Shown here: positions 1 to 8,086 of the stretch, in pieces
Layout of the letters: every line of letters begins with the position of its first letter
Position numbering within the stretch: the first letter of the stretch is position 1
Source of the DNA: Roseiarcus sp036489975
Lineage (GTDB): Bacteria; Pseudomonadota; Alphaproteobacteria; Rhizobiales; Beijerinckiaceae
Direction of reading: 5' to 3'
Assembly: GCA_036489975.1 (NCBI GenBank)
Contig: DASXES010000008.1
Span: 13,738-77,737, forward strand
Length of the DNA: 64,000 nt
Notes under the pieces: model-generated
The model's input: the letters and a program-made list of their open reading frames with translations, nothing else
Database searches by the model: none
What the model was told of the DNA's origin: nothing
Translations under genes and position numbers: made by a program

Positions 1-19
1 GCCGCGGGAAAGAAAGTCC

Positions 20-286
20 ATGGCCAACACGAAATCGGCCCAGAAGGCGGCGCGCCAGACCCTTCGCCGCACCGAGGTCAACAAGTCGCGCCGAAGCGAG
101 ATGCGGACCTATGTGCGCAAAGTCGAGGAGGCGATCGCCTCCAAGGACCCGAACGCGGCCGCCGAAGCGTTGAGCGCGGCGGAACCCAAGCTCTCCCGCG
201 CGGCGCAAAAGGGCATCGTGCACAAGAACGCCGCGTCGCGTAAAATCTCGCGCCTGACCAAGCGGGTGAAGGCGCTCGCCGGCTGA
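20..286 (+). CDS. rpsT: 30S ribosomal protein S20
   Basis: An 88-residue, strongly basic protein beginning MANTKSAQKAARQ, the typical S20 start, and ending in a Lys/Arg-rich helix. Length is exactly that of bacterial S20 (85-90 aa). It binds 16S rRNA early in assembly of the small subunit. A purine-rich GAAAGAAAG lies just before the ATG. In many alphaproteobacteria rpsT is close to dnaA; here only the downstream side is visible and dnaA is not there. Only 19 bases upstream are in the window, so the promoter is not seen. Confidence 0.97.
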   Translation: MANTKSAQKAARQTLRRTEVNKSRRSEMRTYVRKVEEAIASKDPNAAAEALSAAEPKLSRAAQKGIVHKNAASRKISRLTKRVKALAG

Positions 287-325
287 GAGCCGGGCGCCGC
301 GTCTCGCTGAGTCGCCCCTTCCGCC

Positions 326-583
326 ATGACTGACGTTCCGCCTGACCGGCTCAGCGTCGACCCCTCGAGTCCGTTCTATGACGAAGCGACGCTGGCGCGC
401 GGCATTGGCGTGCGCTTTCGCGGCGTCGAGCGGCGCGACGTCGAGGAATATTCTGTGAGCGAAGGCTGGATCCGCGCGGCGGCCGGCAAGGCGCTCGACC
501 GGCGCGGCCAGCCGCTGGTGATCAGGATGACCGGCGCGGTCGAGCCCTATTTTCTCACCCCCGGCGACGAAACTCCCGCGTAA
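326..583 (+). CDS. DUF3297 family protein
   Basis: An 85-residue soluble protein with the sequence pattern of the DUF3297 family (PPDRLSVDP near the start, then GIGVRFRG, then a C-terminal YFLTPGDE). These small proteins are common in proteobacteria, have no established biochemical role, and are sometimes mislabelled glutathione peroxidase. It follows rpsT by 39 bases on the same strand and could be read through from it. No signal peptide or membrane segment. Function unknown. Confidence 0.8.
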   Translation: MTDVPPDRLSVDPSSPFYDEATLARGIGVRFRGVERRDVEEYSVSEGWIRAAAGKALDRRGQPLVIRMTGAVEPYFLTPGDETPA

Positions 584-757
584 CGCCAATTTTTCCGCGC
601 GTGAACCTGGCGCGTGAGCCTGGTCACAGGCGCCGAAGGATTTTGGCTGTTCAACTCGGTCGCACGAGAAGCAGGGCCGGCGTCGCGCACGGGGGGCTCC
701 TGTCGTGCGCGAGACAAAGGCGCCGCCGCCCCTCGTGAAGGCCAGGGAGGTCGAGAC

Positions 758-1840
758 ATGCCGAGATTGGCGTTCAAGAACATTTCGGGTCCCTGGCACA
801 CCAATGACTTCAAAAGCGTGTCCCTGACGAGCGTGAGCTGGGAAGGCTCCTCCCATCCGAGGGCGTTCGTCTTCTTCGGCCATGCGAATATTGATTTCGA
901 CGGCTCGCCGACTGCTTACGGCCCCAGGGCCCCGCGGCCCCCAACCGCCCGGATACAGCCCGTCAATCCGCCGCCCGACGATTGCCTGCACAACGGCGGC
1001 AATGCGGCCGACGGCTATTTCGGCGTCGCCGCTATGGCCCCGAACGATCCGCTGGTCCTCAACGGCACGGTTCTGCTCGACACCGACGCGCCGAAATTCC
1101 ACGGCAAATTCCCGATCGTGCAGCAACAGCAGAACGGCGATCCGAAGCCCGGCTATTACGTCTCCAGAGCCTCCCACAGGCATGGGCCCATTCATCTGCA
1201 GAACAGCTACATCAGCTCGGCCGACATCGCCTATGGCGCGCTCGACGCGAAGCTTCTGCATCTCGGGGTCGAATTCGGCGATTACGGACTGGCGCTAAGG
1301 CACGACCAGAGCCTGCGGAGCGGATTCTACTATATCGATGGCGGAGGCTCGAAATTCGCCCTCGGGGAATGCTCGCACAAGGTGGCGAAAAACCTCGGCG
1401 TCACCCGGATCGGGGGCCGCGACTGCAGCTGGGACAACAATTTTCCGGTGAGCTTCATGGTCTTTCCAGGATCGGGGGACATGCACTATGACGCCGCGGC
1501 GGGTCAGGAAATCGGTTTCGGCATCATGGATCGCGACGAGGATGCGATCCTGGGCGCGCTGAAGCCTCGGCTCGTCGAACTGTCGCGCGCGGACAACGCC
1601 CTGGACCTGGCCAGGCTGATGGCATTCAATGAGGGGCTGCCGACCGTCGCGCCGAACGGCAAGGCGAGGCTCGACGCCTATCACAAGCGAAAGGGCGCGC
1701 CCCCGGCGGCGTTCGTTCCGATCCTCACCCAGCTTTCCCAGTTTGGCTTTTGGCCGTTCAAAGACAAGCCGAAGGAGGAGCGGGATCCCTTCAACCCGTT
1801 CGACAACCCCCGGTCGCCCCCGTCTTCGCCAGTGTTTTGA
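758..1840 (+). CDS. GH75 (chitosanase)-like protein
   Basis: A 360-residue protein. The ATG at 758 is preferred over in-frame starts up to 614 because GGGAGG lies 8 bases upstream and conserved-looking sequence starts there. The central part reads like the fungal-chitosanase fold GH75: an N-terminal IDFDGSP segment, a YGALDAKLLHLGVEFGDYG strand region, then FYYIDGGGSKFALGE followed by a Ser-rich helix and NNFPVSFMVFPGS. The Asp and Glu in the IDGGG...LGE stretch are where the GH75 acid pair would lie. No clear signal peptide. The last about 30 residues are Pro/Asp-rich (KPKEERDPFNPFDNP) and probably disordered. The family call rests on recalled motif similarity; hydrolase activity is inferred. 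Confidence 0.6.
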   Translation: MPRLAFKNISGPWHTNDFKSVSLTSVSWEGSSHPRAFVFFGHANIDFDGSPTAYGPRAPRPPTARIQPVNPPPDDCLHNGGNAADGYFGVAAMAPNDPLVLNGTVLLDTDAPKFHGKFPIVQQQQNGDPKPGYYVSRASHRHGPIHLQNSYISSADIAYGALDAKLLHLGVEFGDYGLALRHDQSLRSGFYYIDGGGSKFALGECSHKVAKNLGVTRIGGRDCSWDNNFPVSFMVFPGSGDMHYDAAAGQEIGFGIMDRDEDAILGALKPRLVELSRADNALDLARLMAFNEGLPTVAPNGKARLDAYHKRKGAPPAAFVPILTQLSQFGFWPFKDKPKEERDPFNPFDNPRSPPSSPVF

Positions 1841-1850
1841 GGCCGCGTCC

Positions 1851-2099
1851 TCACTCCAGCCCCAGTTCGACGGCGCGGTCGACGATTCCCCGGAAGGCGT
1901 CCGAAGGCGCCATGTCGAGCTTGCCCTGCACTTCCGACAGATAGGCGTAAAGCGCGTCCTGGCCGTCGCCGGCCGCGATCCGGTCGTAGAGCCTCTCGGC
2001 GTAAGTGTAGAGCTCGCCCTCGTTGCAGTCCGCGGGCAAATCCCACGTGTTCCGCATGACCTCGACGATCTCGCCGATCCGGGTCGTCTTCTCGGCCAT
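1851..2099 (-). CDS. Small conserved-looking hypothetical protein
   Basis: An 82-residue acidic, helical protein with no signal peptide or membrane segment; I do not recognise the family. It is accepted as a gene because the ATG has a strong GAGGAGG ribosome binding site 4-5 bases upstream and a plausible -10 lies further up in an AT-rich stretch. It converges on the GH75-like gene, with only 10 bases between the stop codons. Its residues (IGEIVEVMRNTWDLPADC, then two helices rich in Glu and Asp) suggest a small helical-bundle regulator or adaptor, but that is speculative. Confidence 0.6.
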   Translation of the reverse strand: MAEKTTRIGEIVEVMRNTWDLPADCNEGELYTYAERLYDRIAAGDGQDALYAYLSEVQGKLDMAPSDAFRGIVDRAVELGLE

Positions 2100-2136
2100 C
2101 GGGTCCTCCTCGAAGGGCTATATTACAGTTTTAAAA

Positions 2137-2142
2137 AGTATA
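2137..2142 (-). promoter_or_regulatory. Candidate -10 box (TATACT)
   Basis: On the minus strand TATACT lies about 40 bases upstream of the start of the 82-aa hypothetical gene, inside an AT-rich 60-base stretch that stands out from the GC-rich surroundings. A convincing -35 is not evident (TTTTGC at 16-base spacing is weak). Confidence 0.35.
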
Positions 2143-2256
2143 TTATTCAATTCGCGTTGCAAAAAAATGAGGTTAAGCGCCTGAAAACATTGAGTCGCGC
2201 GCAGAATCTAACACCTGGCGCAACCGTGAATTCCGACCCTCCTCGAACCATGCCTG

Positions 2257-3264
2257 TCAGAACGCGCCGATGCGCATGAGGTCGTGAAAGTTCACGATTC
2301 CAACCACCTGGCCACGCTCGACGACCAGAAGCGCCTGGATCTTGTGGCTGATCAGTTCGAGCGCCTCCGCGACCAGCGCATCCGGCGCGATCGTGCGCGG
2401 GCGCCGGGTCATGATGGCGCCGACGGACGTATCGAGGGAGAAATCAGGCTTCAGGTGACGGCGCAGATCGCCGTCGGTGATGATGCCGGCGAGCTTACCC
2501 GCTTCGTCGAATACGGCGACGCAGCCAAAACCCTTCGACGTCATCTCGACGATCGCTTCGGCCATCCGGGCGCTGGCGCTGATGCGCGGCACCCGGTCGC
2601 CGGTGTGCATCACTTCCCGCACATGCGCGAGTTTAGCGCCAAGCTTGCCGCCCGGATGAAGGGCGCGGAAGTCGAGCGCGGTGAACCCGCGACCCTCGAG
2701 CAGCGCGACCGCGAGCGCGTCGCCCAGCACAAGCTGCATCGTCGTCGAGGTCGTCGGGGCGAGCCCGTTGGGGCAGGCCTCCGGCGCGTCAGGCAAGGTC
2801 AGACAGACGTCGGCCTGGCGGCCGAGCGCGCTCTCGGGATGCGCCGTCATCGCGATCAGCGGAATGGCGTAGCGCTTGGCGAAAGTGATGATCGCCGCCA
2901 GTTCCGTCGACTCGCCCGACCAGGAGATGGCGAGCACCACATCGCCGTTCTGCACCATGCCGAGGTCGCCGTGGCTCGCCTCGGCCGGGTGGACGAAGAA
3001 GGCGGGCGCGCCGGTCGAGGCGAGGGTCGCCGCGATCTTGCGCGCGATATGCCCCGGCTTGCCGATGCCGGTCACGATGACGCGGCCGGCCGCGGCCGAG
3101 ATGATCTTGGCGGCTTCCGAGAATGCCGCGCCAAGACCGCCTTCGCCAGTTTTCCGCAGCGCCGCCTCGAGCGCATCGAGGCCCTTGCGCTCGGTGGCGG
3201 TGGTGCGGAGCGCCGAAAGGACGGCGCCGGTCTGCTCCTGAATCATGGGGCCGCTGTCTATCAT
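2257..3264 (-). CDS. kdsD: KdsD/KpsF-type arabinose-5-phosphate isomerase
   Basis: A 335-residue SIS-plus-two-CBS protein, the usual architecture and length for D-arabinose-5-phosphate isomerase, which makes the precursor of Kdo for lipopolysaccharide. The SIS domain (about residues 40-180) contains VIVTGIGKPGHIARKIAATL and the catalytic-region HPAEASHGDLGM; CBS domains follow at about 210-265 and 275-330. The second Met (3246) is an alternative start that removes six residues. It is the last gene of a same-strand run with the nitrilase-family hydrolase (52-base gap). No other Kdo genes are nearby, so a GutQ-like sugar-phosphate isomerase is the alternative. Confidence 0.9.
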   Translation of the reverse strand: MIDSGPMIQEQTGAVLSALRTTATERKGLDALEAALRKTGEGGLGAAFSEAAKIISAAAGRVIVTGIGKPGHIARKIAATLASTGAPAFFVHPAEASHGDLGMVQNGDVVLAISWSGESTELAAIITFAKRYAIPLIAMTAHPESALGRQADVCLTLPDAPEACPNGLAPTTSTTMQLVLGDALAVALLEGRGFTALDFRALHPGGKLGAKLAHVREVMHTGDRVPRISASARMAEAIVEMTSKGFGCVAVFDEAGKLAGIITDGDLRRHLKPDFSLDTSVGAIMTRRPRTIAPDALVAEALELISHKIQALLVVERGQVVGIVNFHDLMRIGAF

Positions 3265-3316
3265 TCGCCAGCCGAGTTGGAAAACGGGCCGGCGTTCCCG
3301 AGCGGCGAGGGGGCTC

Positions 3317-4144
3317 TCACGCCTGCGACAGGCGCCGCCTGTGTTCCGCCACCGGGATCATGGCGCGCACTTTCTTGACTTTGGCCGGATCGATCCGGGC
3401 GGAGACGATTCCGACCCCGTCCGAGGCCTTGGCGATCACATGACCCCAGGGGTCGGCGACCAGGGAATGGCCGTAAGTCTGCCGCTGCTCGTTGCCGACG
3501 GTGAACGAGCCGGTCTGGGCGCTGGCGCAGACATATGTCTCGGTTTCGATGGCGCGGGCGCGGAGGAGCACTTCCCAGTGGTCCTTGCCGGTAGCCATCG
3601 TGAAGGCGGCCGGCATCGCGATCATCTCGGCACCCTTCTCGGCCAGCGCCTGGAAGAGGTCGGGAAAGCGCAGGTCGTAGCAGATCGAGCAGCCGACCGT
3701 GACCCCTTCGCAATCGTAGGTGACGACCTGATCGCCCGCCTTCACCGTCGCGCTCTCCTTGTAGGCCGTTCCATCCGGCGTCACGACGTCGAACAGATGG
3801 ATCTTGCGGTAGCGGGCGATCTCCTCGCCCTCGCGGTTAAAGACGACTGTCGTGTTGTGATAGCGCGCCTCGCCGTCGATCGCCTCCATGATCGAGCCGG
3901 CGTGGACGAAGATGCGGTGCTTGATTGCCTGTCCCCGCGCCATCTCATAAGCCGGGCCGCCGGGCAAACGTTCGGCGGCGGCGAGTTTTTCCGCCCGCGA
4001 GCCGCCAGCCCAGTCGAATTGTTCGGGCAGCAGCACCCAGTCCGGGCTCTCTTCGGCGACCGCCCGCTCGATCAAAGCCTCGGCCGCCGCAATGTTCGCG
4101 GGCTTGTCGGGAACCGAATTCATCTGGATGAGTGAGACTTTCAT
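3317..4144 (-). CDS. Carbon-nitrogen hydrolase (nitrilase superfamily)
   Basis: A 275-residue cytoplasmic protein with the complete nitrilase triad: Glu41 (LLPEQFDW), Lys in RYRKIHLFDV and Cys in CSICYDLRFP. The last two motifs closely match the Nit1/Nit2 branch (omega-amidase or deaminated-glutathione amidase), so hydrolysis of a small amide such as deaminated glutathione or alpha-ketoglutaramate is the best guess. Same strand as the FMN reductase upstream (46-base gap) and kdsD downstream (52-base gap); co-transcription is possible. Confidence 0.88.
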   Translation of the reverse strand: MKVSLIQMNSVPDKPANIAAAEALIERAVAEESPDWVLLPEQFDWAGGSRAEKLAAAERLPGGPAYEMARGQAIKHRIFVHAGSIMEAIDGEARYHNTTVVFNREGEEIARYRKIHLFDVVTPDGTAYKESATVKAGDQVVTYDCEGVTVGCSICYDLRFPDLFQALAEKGAEMIAMPAAFTMATGKDHWEVLLRARAIETETYVCASAQTGSFTVGNEQRQTYGHSLVADPWGHVIAKASDGVGIVSARIDPAKVKKVRAMIPVAEHRRRLSQA

Positions 4145-4190
4145 GGGCGGCGCTCCTGGACCCTCAATCTGGTCGGCGCGCTTTTCCCCG

Positions 4191-4751
4191 TCAACCGCGC
4201 GCGAAAGCGGCGAAGGCCGTGAGCTGGTCGGCGAGGAAGCCGCGCGTCGCCGGATCGGTCAGTTCGCCGGTCGACGCGTCGATTTTCGTGTTGACCTGCG
4301 GGATGATGACCTCCGGCTTGTTCAAGACGCGCCCGTCGAGATAGACGAAGATGTGCCTCAGATGCAGTTGCGCCCGCAAGCCGCCAAACAGGCTGGGCGA
4401 AGAGCTCTGAAGCGCCACCGGTTTTCCGGCAAACGGCTGGTTGGTCAAGCGTGAGATCCAGTCGATGGCGTTCTTAAGGACGCCTGGAATGGAATGATTG
4501 TATTCGGGCGTGACGATGATGACGCCGTCGGCCCTGCGGATCGCCTCCGCCGTGGCGGTGACGATGGGCGGGAAACCCTCCTGCTGGACGTCGTAATTAT
4601 AGAGCGGGAACCCAGCCACCGAGGGCAGAGGCTCAATGGTCACGCCTTCGGGCGCGAGCGCGGGCAGCGCGCGGGCGATCGCCGCGTTGAAGGAGCCGTT
4701 TCGCAGGCTGCCCACCATGACAACGAAATGAAGCGGCTTTGCTTGAGCCAT
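4191..4751 (-). CDS. NADPH-dependent FMN reductase (NAD(P)H:quinone reductase-like)
   Basis: A 186-residue flavodoxin-fold protein. The FMN phosphate loop is GSLRNGSFN near residue 14 and the flavin-ring loop is TPEYNHSIPGVLKNAIDW at about 100, both diagnostic of the ArsH/ChrR/SsuE-like FMN reductase family. Such enzymes use NAD(P)H to reduce quinones, azo dyes, chromate or free FMN. It starts the reverse block and is divergent from the SDR gene, with a 90-base shared intergenic region. Confidence 0.88.
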   Translation of the reverse strand: MAQAKPLHFVVMVGSLRNGSFNAAIARALPALAPEGVTIEPLPSVAGFPLYNYDVQQEGFPPIVTATAEAIRRADGVIIVTPEYNHSIPGVLKNAIDWISRLTNQPFAGKPVALQSSSPSLFGGLRAQLHLRHIFVYLDGRVLNKPEVIIPQVNTKIDASTGELTDPATRGFLADQLTAFAAFARG

Positions 4752-4841
4752 TGAAGTCCCCTTGGGCGATGAAGGCCGAGGTTTGGCGTTTGTCGCGGAA
4801 TTGCTATGGTCCTTAGCAAATCGGGACCGCGAGAGGGAGCT

Positions 4842-5654
4842 ATGTTGGCGCCGAGCGAACTTTTTTCCTTACCTGGCCGAACGGCTTTGGTGACCGGCGG
4901 GGCGACCGGGCTTGGCCGGATCTGCGCCGAGGCGCTGCTTCAAGCCGGCGCGCGCGTGTTGATCGCCTCGCGCAAGGCGGAGGCGTGCGAGGCGGCGGCG
5001 CAGGAGCTTTCCGCGCTCGGCGCTTGCGAGGGTTTTGGCGGCACGGTCGCCACCGAGGCCGGCGTCGCCGCGCTGGCCGCCGAGACCCGCAAGCGCACCG
5101 ACGCGCTGCATATCCTGGTCAACAACGCCGGGGCCAACTGGGGCGGACCGTTCGAAACTTTCCCGTGGAAGGCGTGGGACCGCGTGCTCAGCGTCAACGT
5201 GACCGGGCTGTTCACGCTGACCCGCGATCTCGCCCCCATGCTGATCGCTTCGGCGACGCGCGACTGGCCGTCGACCGTCGTCAACATGGGTTCGGTCATG
5301 GGATACGTGACACAGTCGGAAACTGCTTGGGCCTATTCCGCCTCGAAGGCGGCCGTCCATCACCTGACGCGAATCCTCGCCGCGGAGCTTGCCGGGAAGC
5401 AGGTGACCGTGAATGCGCTCGCGCCAGGACCGTTTCCGACCAACATGACGAAGTTCGCCATTGGCGACGAGGCGGGGCAGGCGCGCAGCGCCAAATCCGT
5501 GCCGATGGGCAGGGTCGGGCGGCCCGAGGACATCGCCGGACCGCTCCTCTTTCTCGCCGGCCGCGGCGGCGCCTACACCACCGGAGCGATTCTGCCGGTG
5601 GACGGCGGGATCGGCGTCACGGCGCCGCCCGCGATGTTCGGAGACGAGACATGA
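4842..5654 (+). CDS. SDR family oxidoreductase
   Basis: A 270-residue short-chain dehydrogenase/reductase. The ATG at 4842 has GAGAGGGAG just upstream and puts the first beta strand at the expected position; a start at 4806 would add an unlikely leader. The NAD(P) motif is TGGATGLG, the NNAG strand is present, and the catalytic Ser and YSASK follow in order. The stop overlaps the MaoC start by four bases (ATGA). The pair looks like a 3-hydroxyacyl-CoA (or related carbonyl) dehydrogenase and an enoyl-CoA hydratase acting on the same acyl-CoA; the substrate is inferred only from the pairing. Confidence 0.92.
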   Translation: MLAPSELFSLPGRTALVTGGATGLGRICAEALLQAGARVLIASRKAEACEAAAQELSALGACEGFGGTVATEAGVAALAAETRKRTDALHILVNNAGANWGGPFETFPWKAWDRVLSVNVTGLFTLTRDLAPMLIASATRDWPSTVVNMGSVMGYVTQSETAWAYSASKAAVHHLTRILAAELAGKQVTVNALAPGPFPTNMTKFAIGDEAGQARSAKSVPMGRVGRPEDIAGPLLFLAGRGGAYTTGAILPVDGGIGVTAPPAMFGDET

Positions 5655-6130
5655 GCGATTGGGCGGACGTCAAGCGGGTCCCAGCCGCCGAACTCGCCGC
5701 CATGGTCGGGCAGAGCTTCACATCGCGCTGGCTGATCGTCGACCAGGCGCGGATCGACGCCTTCGCCAGTGTCACCGAGGACGAGCAGTTCATCCACATC
5801 GATCCCAAGCGAGCGGCCGAGACCGCATTCGGCGGCACGGTCGCGCACGGCTTCCTCACCCTCTCGTTGCTCTCTGCGATGGCCTATAGCGCGCTGCCCA
5901 GAATCGAGGGCGTGGCGCACGGGGTGAATTACGGCTTCGACCGCGTGCGCTTTGTCCGGCCTGTGCCCTCGGGAAGCCGGGTGCGCGGGCATTTCACCCT
6001 GAAGGCGCTGACGCCCCGCTCGGCGCGCGAATGGCAATTGAGCTACGAGGTCAGCGTCGAGATCGAAGGGCTTCAAAAGCCCGCGCTGGCGGCGACCTGG
6101 CTCACGATGCAGGTGATGGGGGCGGCTTGA
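5651..6130 (+). CDS. MaoC family dehydratase
   Basis: A 159-residue single hot-dog-domain protein. The hydratase 2 motif is visible as FIHIDPKRAAET, then FGGTVAHGFLTLSLL, containing the catalytic Asp and His of (R)-specific enoyl-CoA hydratases (PhaJ-like). The ATG overlaps the stop of the SDR gene (ATGA), indicating translational coupling. A role in beta-oxidation, polyhydroxyalkanoate precursor supply or a side-chain degradation route is inferred. Confidence 0.92.
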   Translation: MSDWADVKRVPAAELAAMVGQSFTSRWLIVDQARIDAFASVTEDEQFIHIDPKRAAETAFGGTVAHGFLTLSLLSAMAYSALPRIEGVAHGVNYGFDRVRFVRPVPSGSRVRGHFTLKALTPRSAREWQLSYEVSVEIEGLQKPALAATWLTMQVMGAA

Positions 6131-6147
6131 CGAGCCGGAGGAGGCTC

Positions 6148-6261
6148 ATGATCAAAGCGGTCCAACTCCAGGTCGCCGAGAGCCTCTACAAGATCGGGGA
6201 TGATGCGCGGGAACGCGAGCCCAAAAGCGCGCATGCCATAATAAAGAAGGCAGATCAATGA
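6148..6261 (+). CDS. 37-residue ORF coupled to a membrane protein
   Basis: A very short ORF, MIKAVQLQVAESLYKIGD at its start, ending with KSAHAIIKKADQ. It is supported by an excellent GGAGGAGG ribosome binding site 6-7 bases before the ATG and by a four-base ATGA overlap with the next gene. It is highly charged and predicted helical, with no export signal. It begins 17 bases after maoC. No family recognised; it could be a leader peptide that sets translation of the next gene. Confidence 0.45.
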   Translation: MIKAVQLQVAESLYKIGDDAREREPKSAHAIIKKADQ

Positions 6262-6560
6262 TCGCTTGGATCAACGGTGCTTCAGCACTATTTGCGTTTA
6301 TTGCTGCCGTCTTGTGGACCTTATCGGCCAAGGTCGATGTGCCGTCTAAATTCCCTATCCTCATAATGACTTCTCACTTTGCCGATCCCGAAATGCCTGC
6401 GGTCGGCGAAGTCCATAGCATAGGCTCAAGCGACCAGATTGATGACCTAGCAAAGGCGGTTATCAAACAAAGCAGATTCAGTGCGTATGCGGCCATAAGT
6501 GCCGGGGCAGCCGCTTTTTGTCAGATGATTGGTTTTTTGGTCCAGTTACATTCAAACTGA
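6258..6560 (+). CDS. Small two-TM hypothetical membrane protein
   Basis: A 100-residue protein with hydrophobic segments at about residues 3-24 (INGASALFAFIAAVLWTL) and 75-96 (YAAISAGAAAFCQMIGFLV), separated by a polar loop of about 50 residues containing DDLAKAVIKQSRF. Base composition is clearly less GC-rich than the genes to its left, suggesting acquired DNA. The start overlaps the upstream 37-aa ORF. I do not recognise the family; small two-TM proteins in such patches include toxins and phage-exclusion effectors, but nothing specific supports that here. Confidence 0.6.
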   Translation: MIAWINGASALFAFIAAVLWTLSAKVDVPSKFPILIMTSHFADPEMPAVGEVHSIGSSDQIDDLAKAVIKQSRFSAYAAISAGAAAFCQMIGFLVQLHSN

Positions 6561-6754
6561 GAGGCCAGAAGCCTCGACGAAACATTGCTTCCCCGAACTC
6601 GGCGGCGGCGACCTCTGGATCGCTCGGCGTCTCCCGCCCTGTATGGGCCGAAGACGCGATTTTCGGCCGATTCTCGTGCCCAGAATGCAGCGTCGTTCTT
6701 GGTCTGTGCGCTTATACTACAAAGATTTGCCTTCCGTTAGTACCGGCCAACACC

Positions 6755-7585
6755 CTACCGAAGCGGTGTCCATTCGCGTTCCGCGTAGCCTTGAGCGTCG
6801 AACTCGGCCGGCGTCGTCGTCTTGGTCTGAAGGTCGTAGATCACCTGCGGCCCAGAGATAACCGGCTTGCCGTCACGACATTCCCATTGCCAGACCGTGC
6901 TGAGCGCGCCAGCGGCGACGGAGAGTTGTCCGTAGTCTCGACAAGCCTCGACCATCGAGCGCAGCGGGACGCGGCTTCGGCTGCGGGCGCTACACGCCAC
7001 GCCGTCGGCACCGGCTTCGCATGTATAGACCGCGCCCTTGACGCACCGCCATACGACAGGGGGACCGGTTCGACCGTCGCCAAAGACCGCCGGTATCGTA
7101 TCGCCGGCGGACGCGCAGTAGGCCCTCAGCGCATCTCGGGGAAGGCGATCGGCGGGCGGTTCTTGCGTGGGCGGCGGAGCCGCCAAAAGCGCCGAGAACG
7201 GGGTGGGGAGGGCCGCGACGGGCGGGGCGGGGTGCGCAGGAGGCTCTTTAGTTGTAACTCTAATCCAGCTCGTCTTTGCAGGCTCGCCAAGACACCTAAT
7301 AGGATTGTCCGCCTCCTGGCAAGCTTCGCCGCCGTCGTTCAAAAACAACTGATGACCTACACACTGCCAACGGAAAGAGAACGGAATTTCTGTGCCGTCA
7401 ACAGTAACTATTTGATCGACGCGTGTATTGGGAGTGCGCGCAATTTTGGCGCAGACGCGCTGGTAAGTTGAAATATCGACATAGTCTAGCAGCGTACCGA
7501 TATGTATGTGCACTTCGTCGGCATGCGCGCCTGTGCTCGCAAGGGCAGCGAGCGCCACCGCTGTGGCTAACAAAATCCGTCTCAT
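6755..7585 (-). CDS. Secreted protein with three Cys/Trp modules
   Basis: A 276-residue protein from the ATG at 7585; upstream in-frame sequence to 7744 is discarded because MRRILLATAVALAALAS...AHA is a good signal peptide with cleavage after AHA. The mature part shows three divergent modules, each with an early Cys, 25-35 residues and then a Trp-x-Cys: RVCAKI...FRWQCVGH; RAYCASAG...VVWRCVKG; VEACRDYG...WQWECRDG. A Pro/Ala-rich linker separates modules 1 and 2. Each pair could form a disulfide in the periplasm. No family recognised. It lies in an accessory patch next to hicAB. Confidence 0.65.
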   Translation of the reverse strand: MRRILLATAVALAALASTGAHADEVHIHIGTLLDYVDISTYQRVCAKIARTPNTRVDQIVTVDGTEIPFSFRWQCVGHQLFLNDGGEACQEADNPIRCLGEPAKTSWIRVTTKEPPAHPAPPVAALPTPFSALLAAPPPTQEPPADRLPRDALRAYCASAGDTIPAVFGDGRTGPPVVWRCVKGAVYTCEAGADGVACSARSRSRVPLRSMVEACRDYGQLSVAAGALSTVWQWECRDGKPVISGPQVIYDLQTKTTTPAEFDAQGYAEREWTPLR

Positions 7586-7906
7586 TGGGTTGAAGACACG
7601 AAAGTGCATGCATTGTCCGGTTTGCGTGAACATACGCTGAACACCCGGTCCGTTTTCCCATCCGAAAATCTTTTTGTCCATCAATCGGCCGAGCCGTTGA
7701 CCAATGCGGACAGACCAGAAAACCGCGGATTGTCCGCGCTGCATAGCCCAGAATCATGCAAAGATTCTGCCCCTATACTCTGCCCCACGCAACCCATTGA
7801 TTCTCAAGGGCCGCGCAAATGGTGTAGAAATCTTGCTCCGCAAAACAACCCTGCGATGACCGTGCCGCCTTGACCAAAGATGTTGATCGTGTGTATCATA
7901 CATACG
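7586..7906. other. Gene-free divergent region upstream of hicA
   Basis: About 320 bases between the divergent secreted-protein gene and hicA. Short ORFs here have no recognisable content or ribosome binding site. Base composition is more AT-rich than average. The right-hand end holds the candidate hicAB promoter and operator; nothing else is recognised. Confidence 0.5.
7870..7902 (+). promoter_or_regulatory. Candidate hicAB promoter with overlapping operator
   Basis: TTGACC (7870-7875), 18-base spacer, TATCAT (7894-7899), directly before hicA. A perfect 11-base palindrome TGTATCATACA (7892-7902) covers the -10 element. HicB carries a C-terminal ribbon-helix-helix DNA-binding domain, and autorepression at such a site is the usual arrangement in hicAB loci; binding here is inferred. 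Confidence 0.55.
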
Positions 7907-8086
7907 ATGCGGAGCGCCGACCTCATCCGCGAGTTGAAAGAGGCCGGCTGGGTCTTAAAACGCGTTCGAGGCTCGCACCACGTATTCACTCATCGTCAGC
8001 GAGGAGGAATCGTGGTTGTGCCACACCCGAAGCACGAATTGGGCGTCGGCCTTGTCGCCGCCATCCGCAAGCAAGCGGGCCTTTGA
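7907..8086 (+). CDS. hicA: HicA toxin (mRNA interferase)
   Basis: A 59-residue double-stranded-RNA-binding-fold toxin. Characteristic features: KEAGWVLKRVRGSHHVFTH with the catalytic His in GSHHVF, then VVVPHPKHELGVGLVAAIRKQAGL. HicA cleaves mRNA ribosome-independently and is neutralised by HicB. The ATG at 7907 fits the family length; the upstream in-frame ATG at 7880 would read through the promoter palindrome. The stop TGA shares its A with the hicB ATG (TGATG), so the two are coupled in the usual toxin-first order. Confidence 0.92.
   Translation: MRSADLIRELKEAGWVLKRVRGSHHVFTHRQRGGIVVVPHPKHELGVGLVAAIRKQAGL

Noticed and set aside
2284..3378. 364-aa plus-strand ORF opposite kdsD
   Set aside because: Antisense shadow of a clear SIS-CBS gene; Arg/Asp/His-rich with no family features.
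6518..7471. 317-aa plus-strand ORF
   Set aside because: Opposes the secreted Cys-module gene, which has a signal peptide; the plus frame has no coherent domains.
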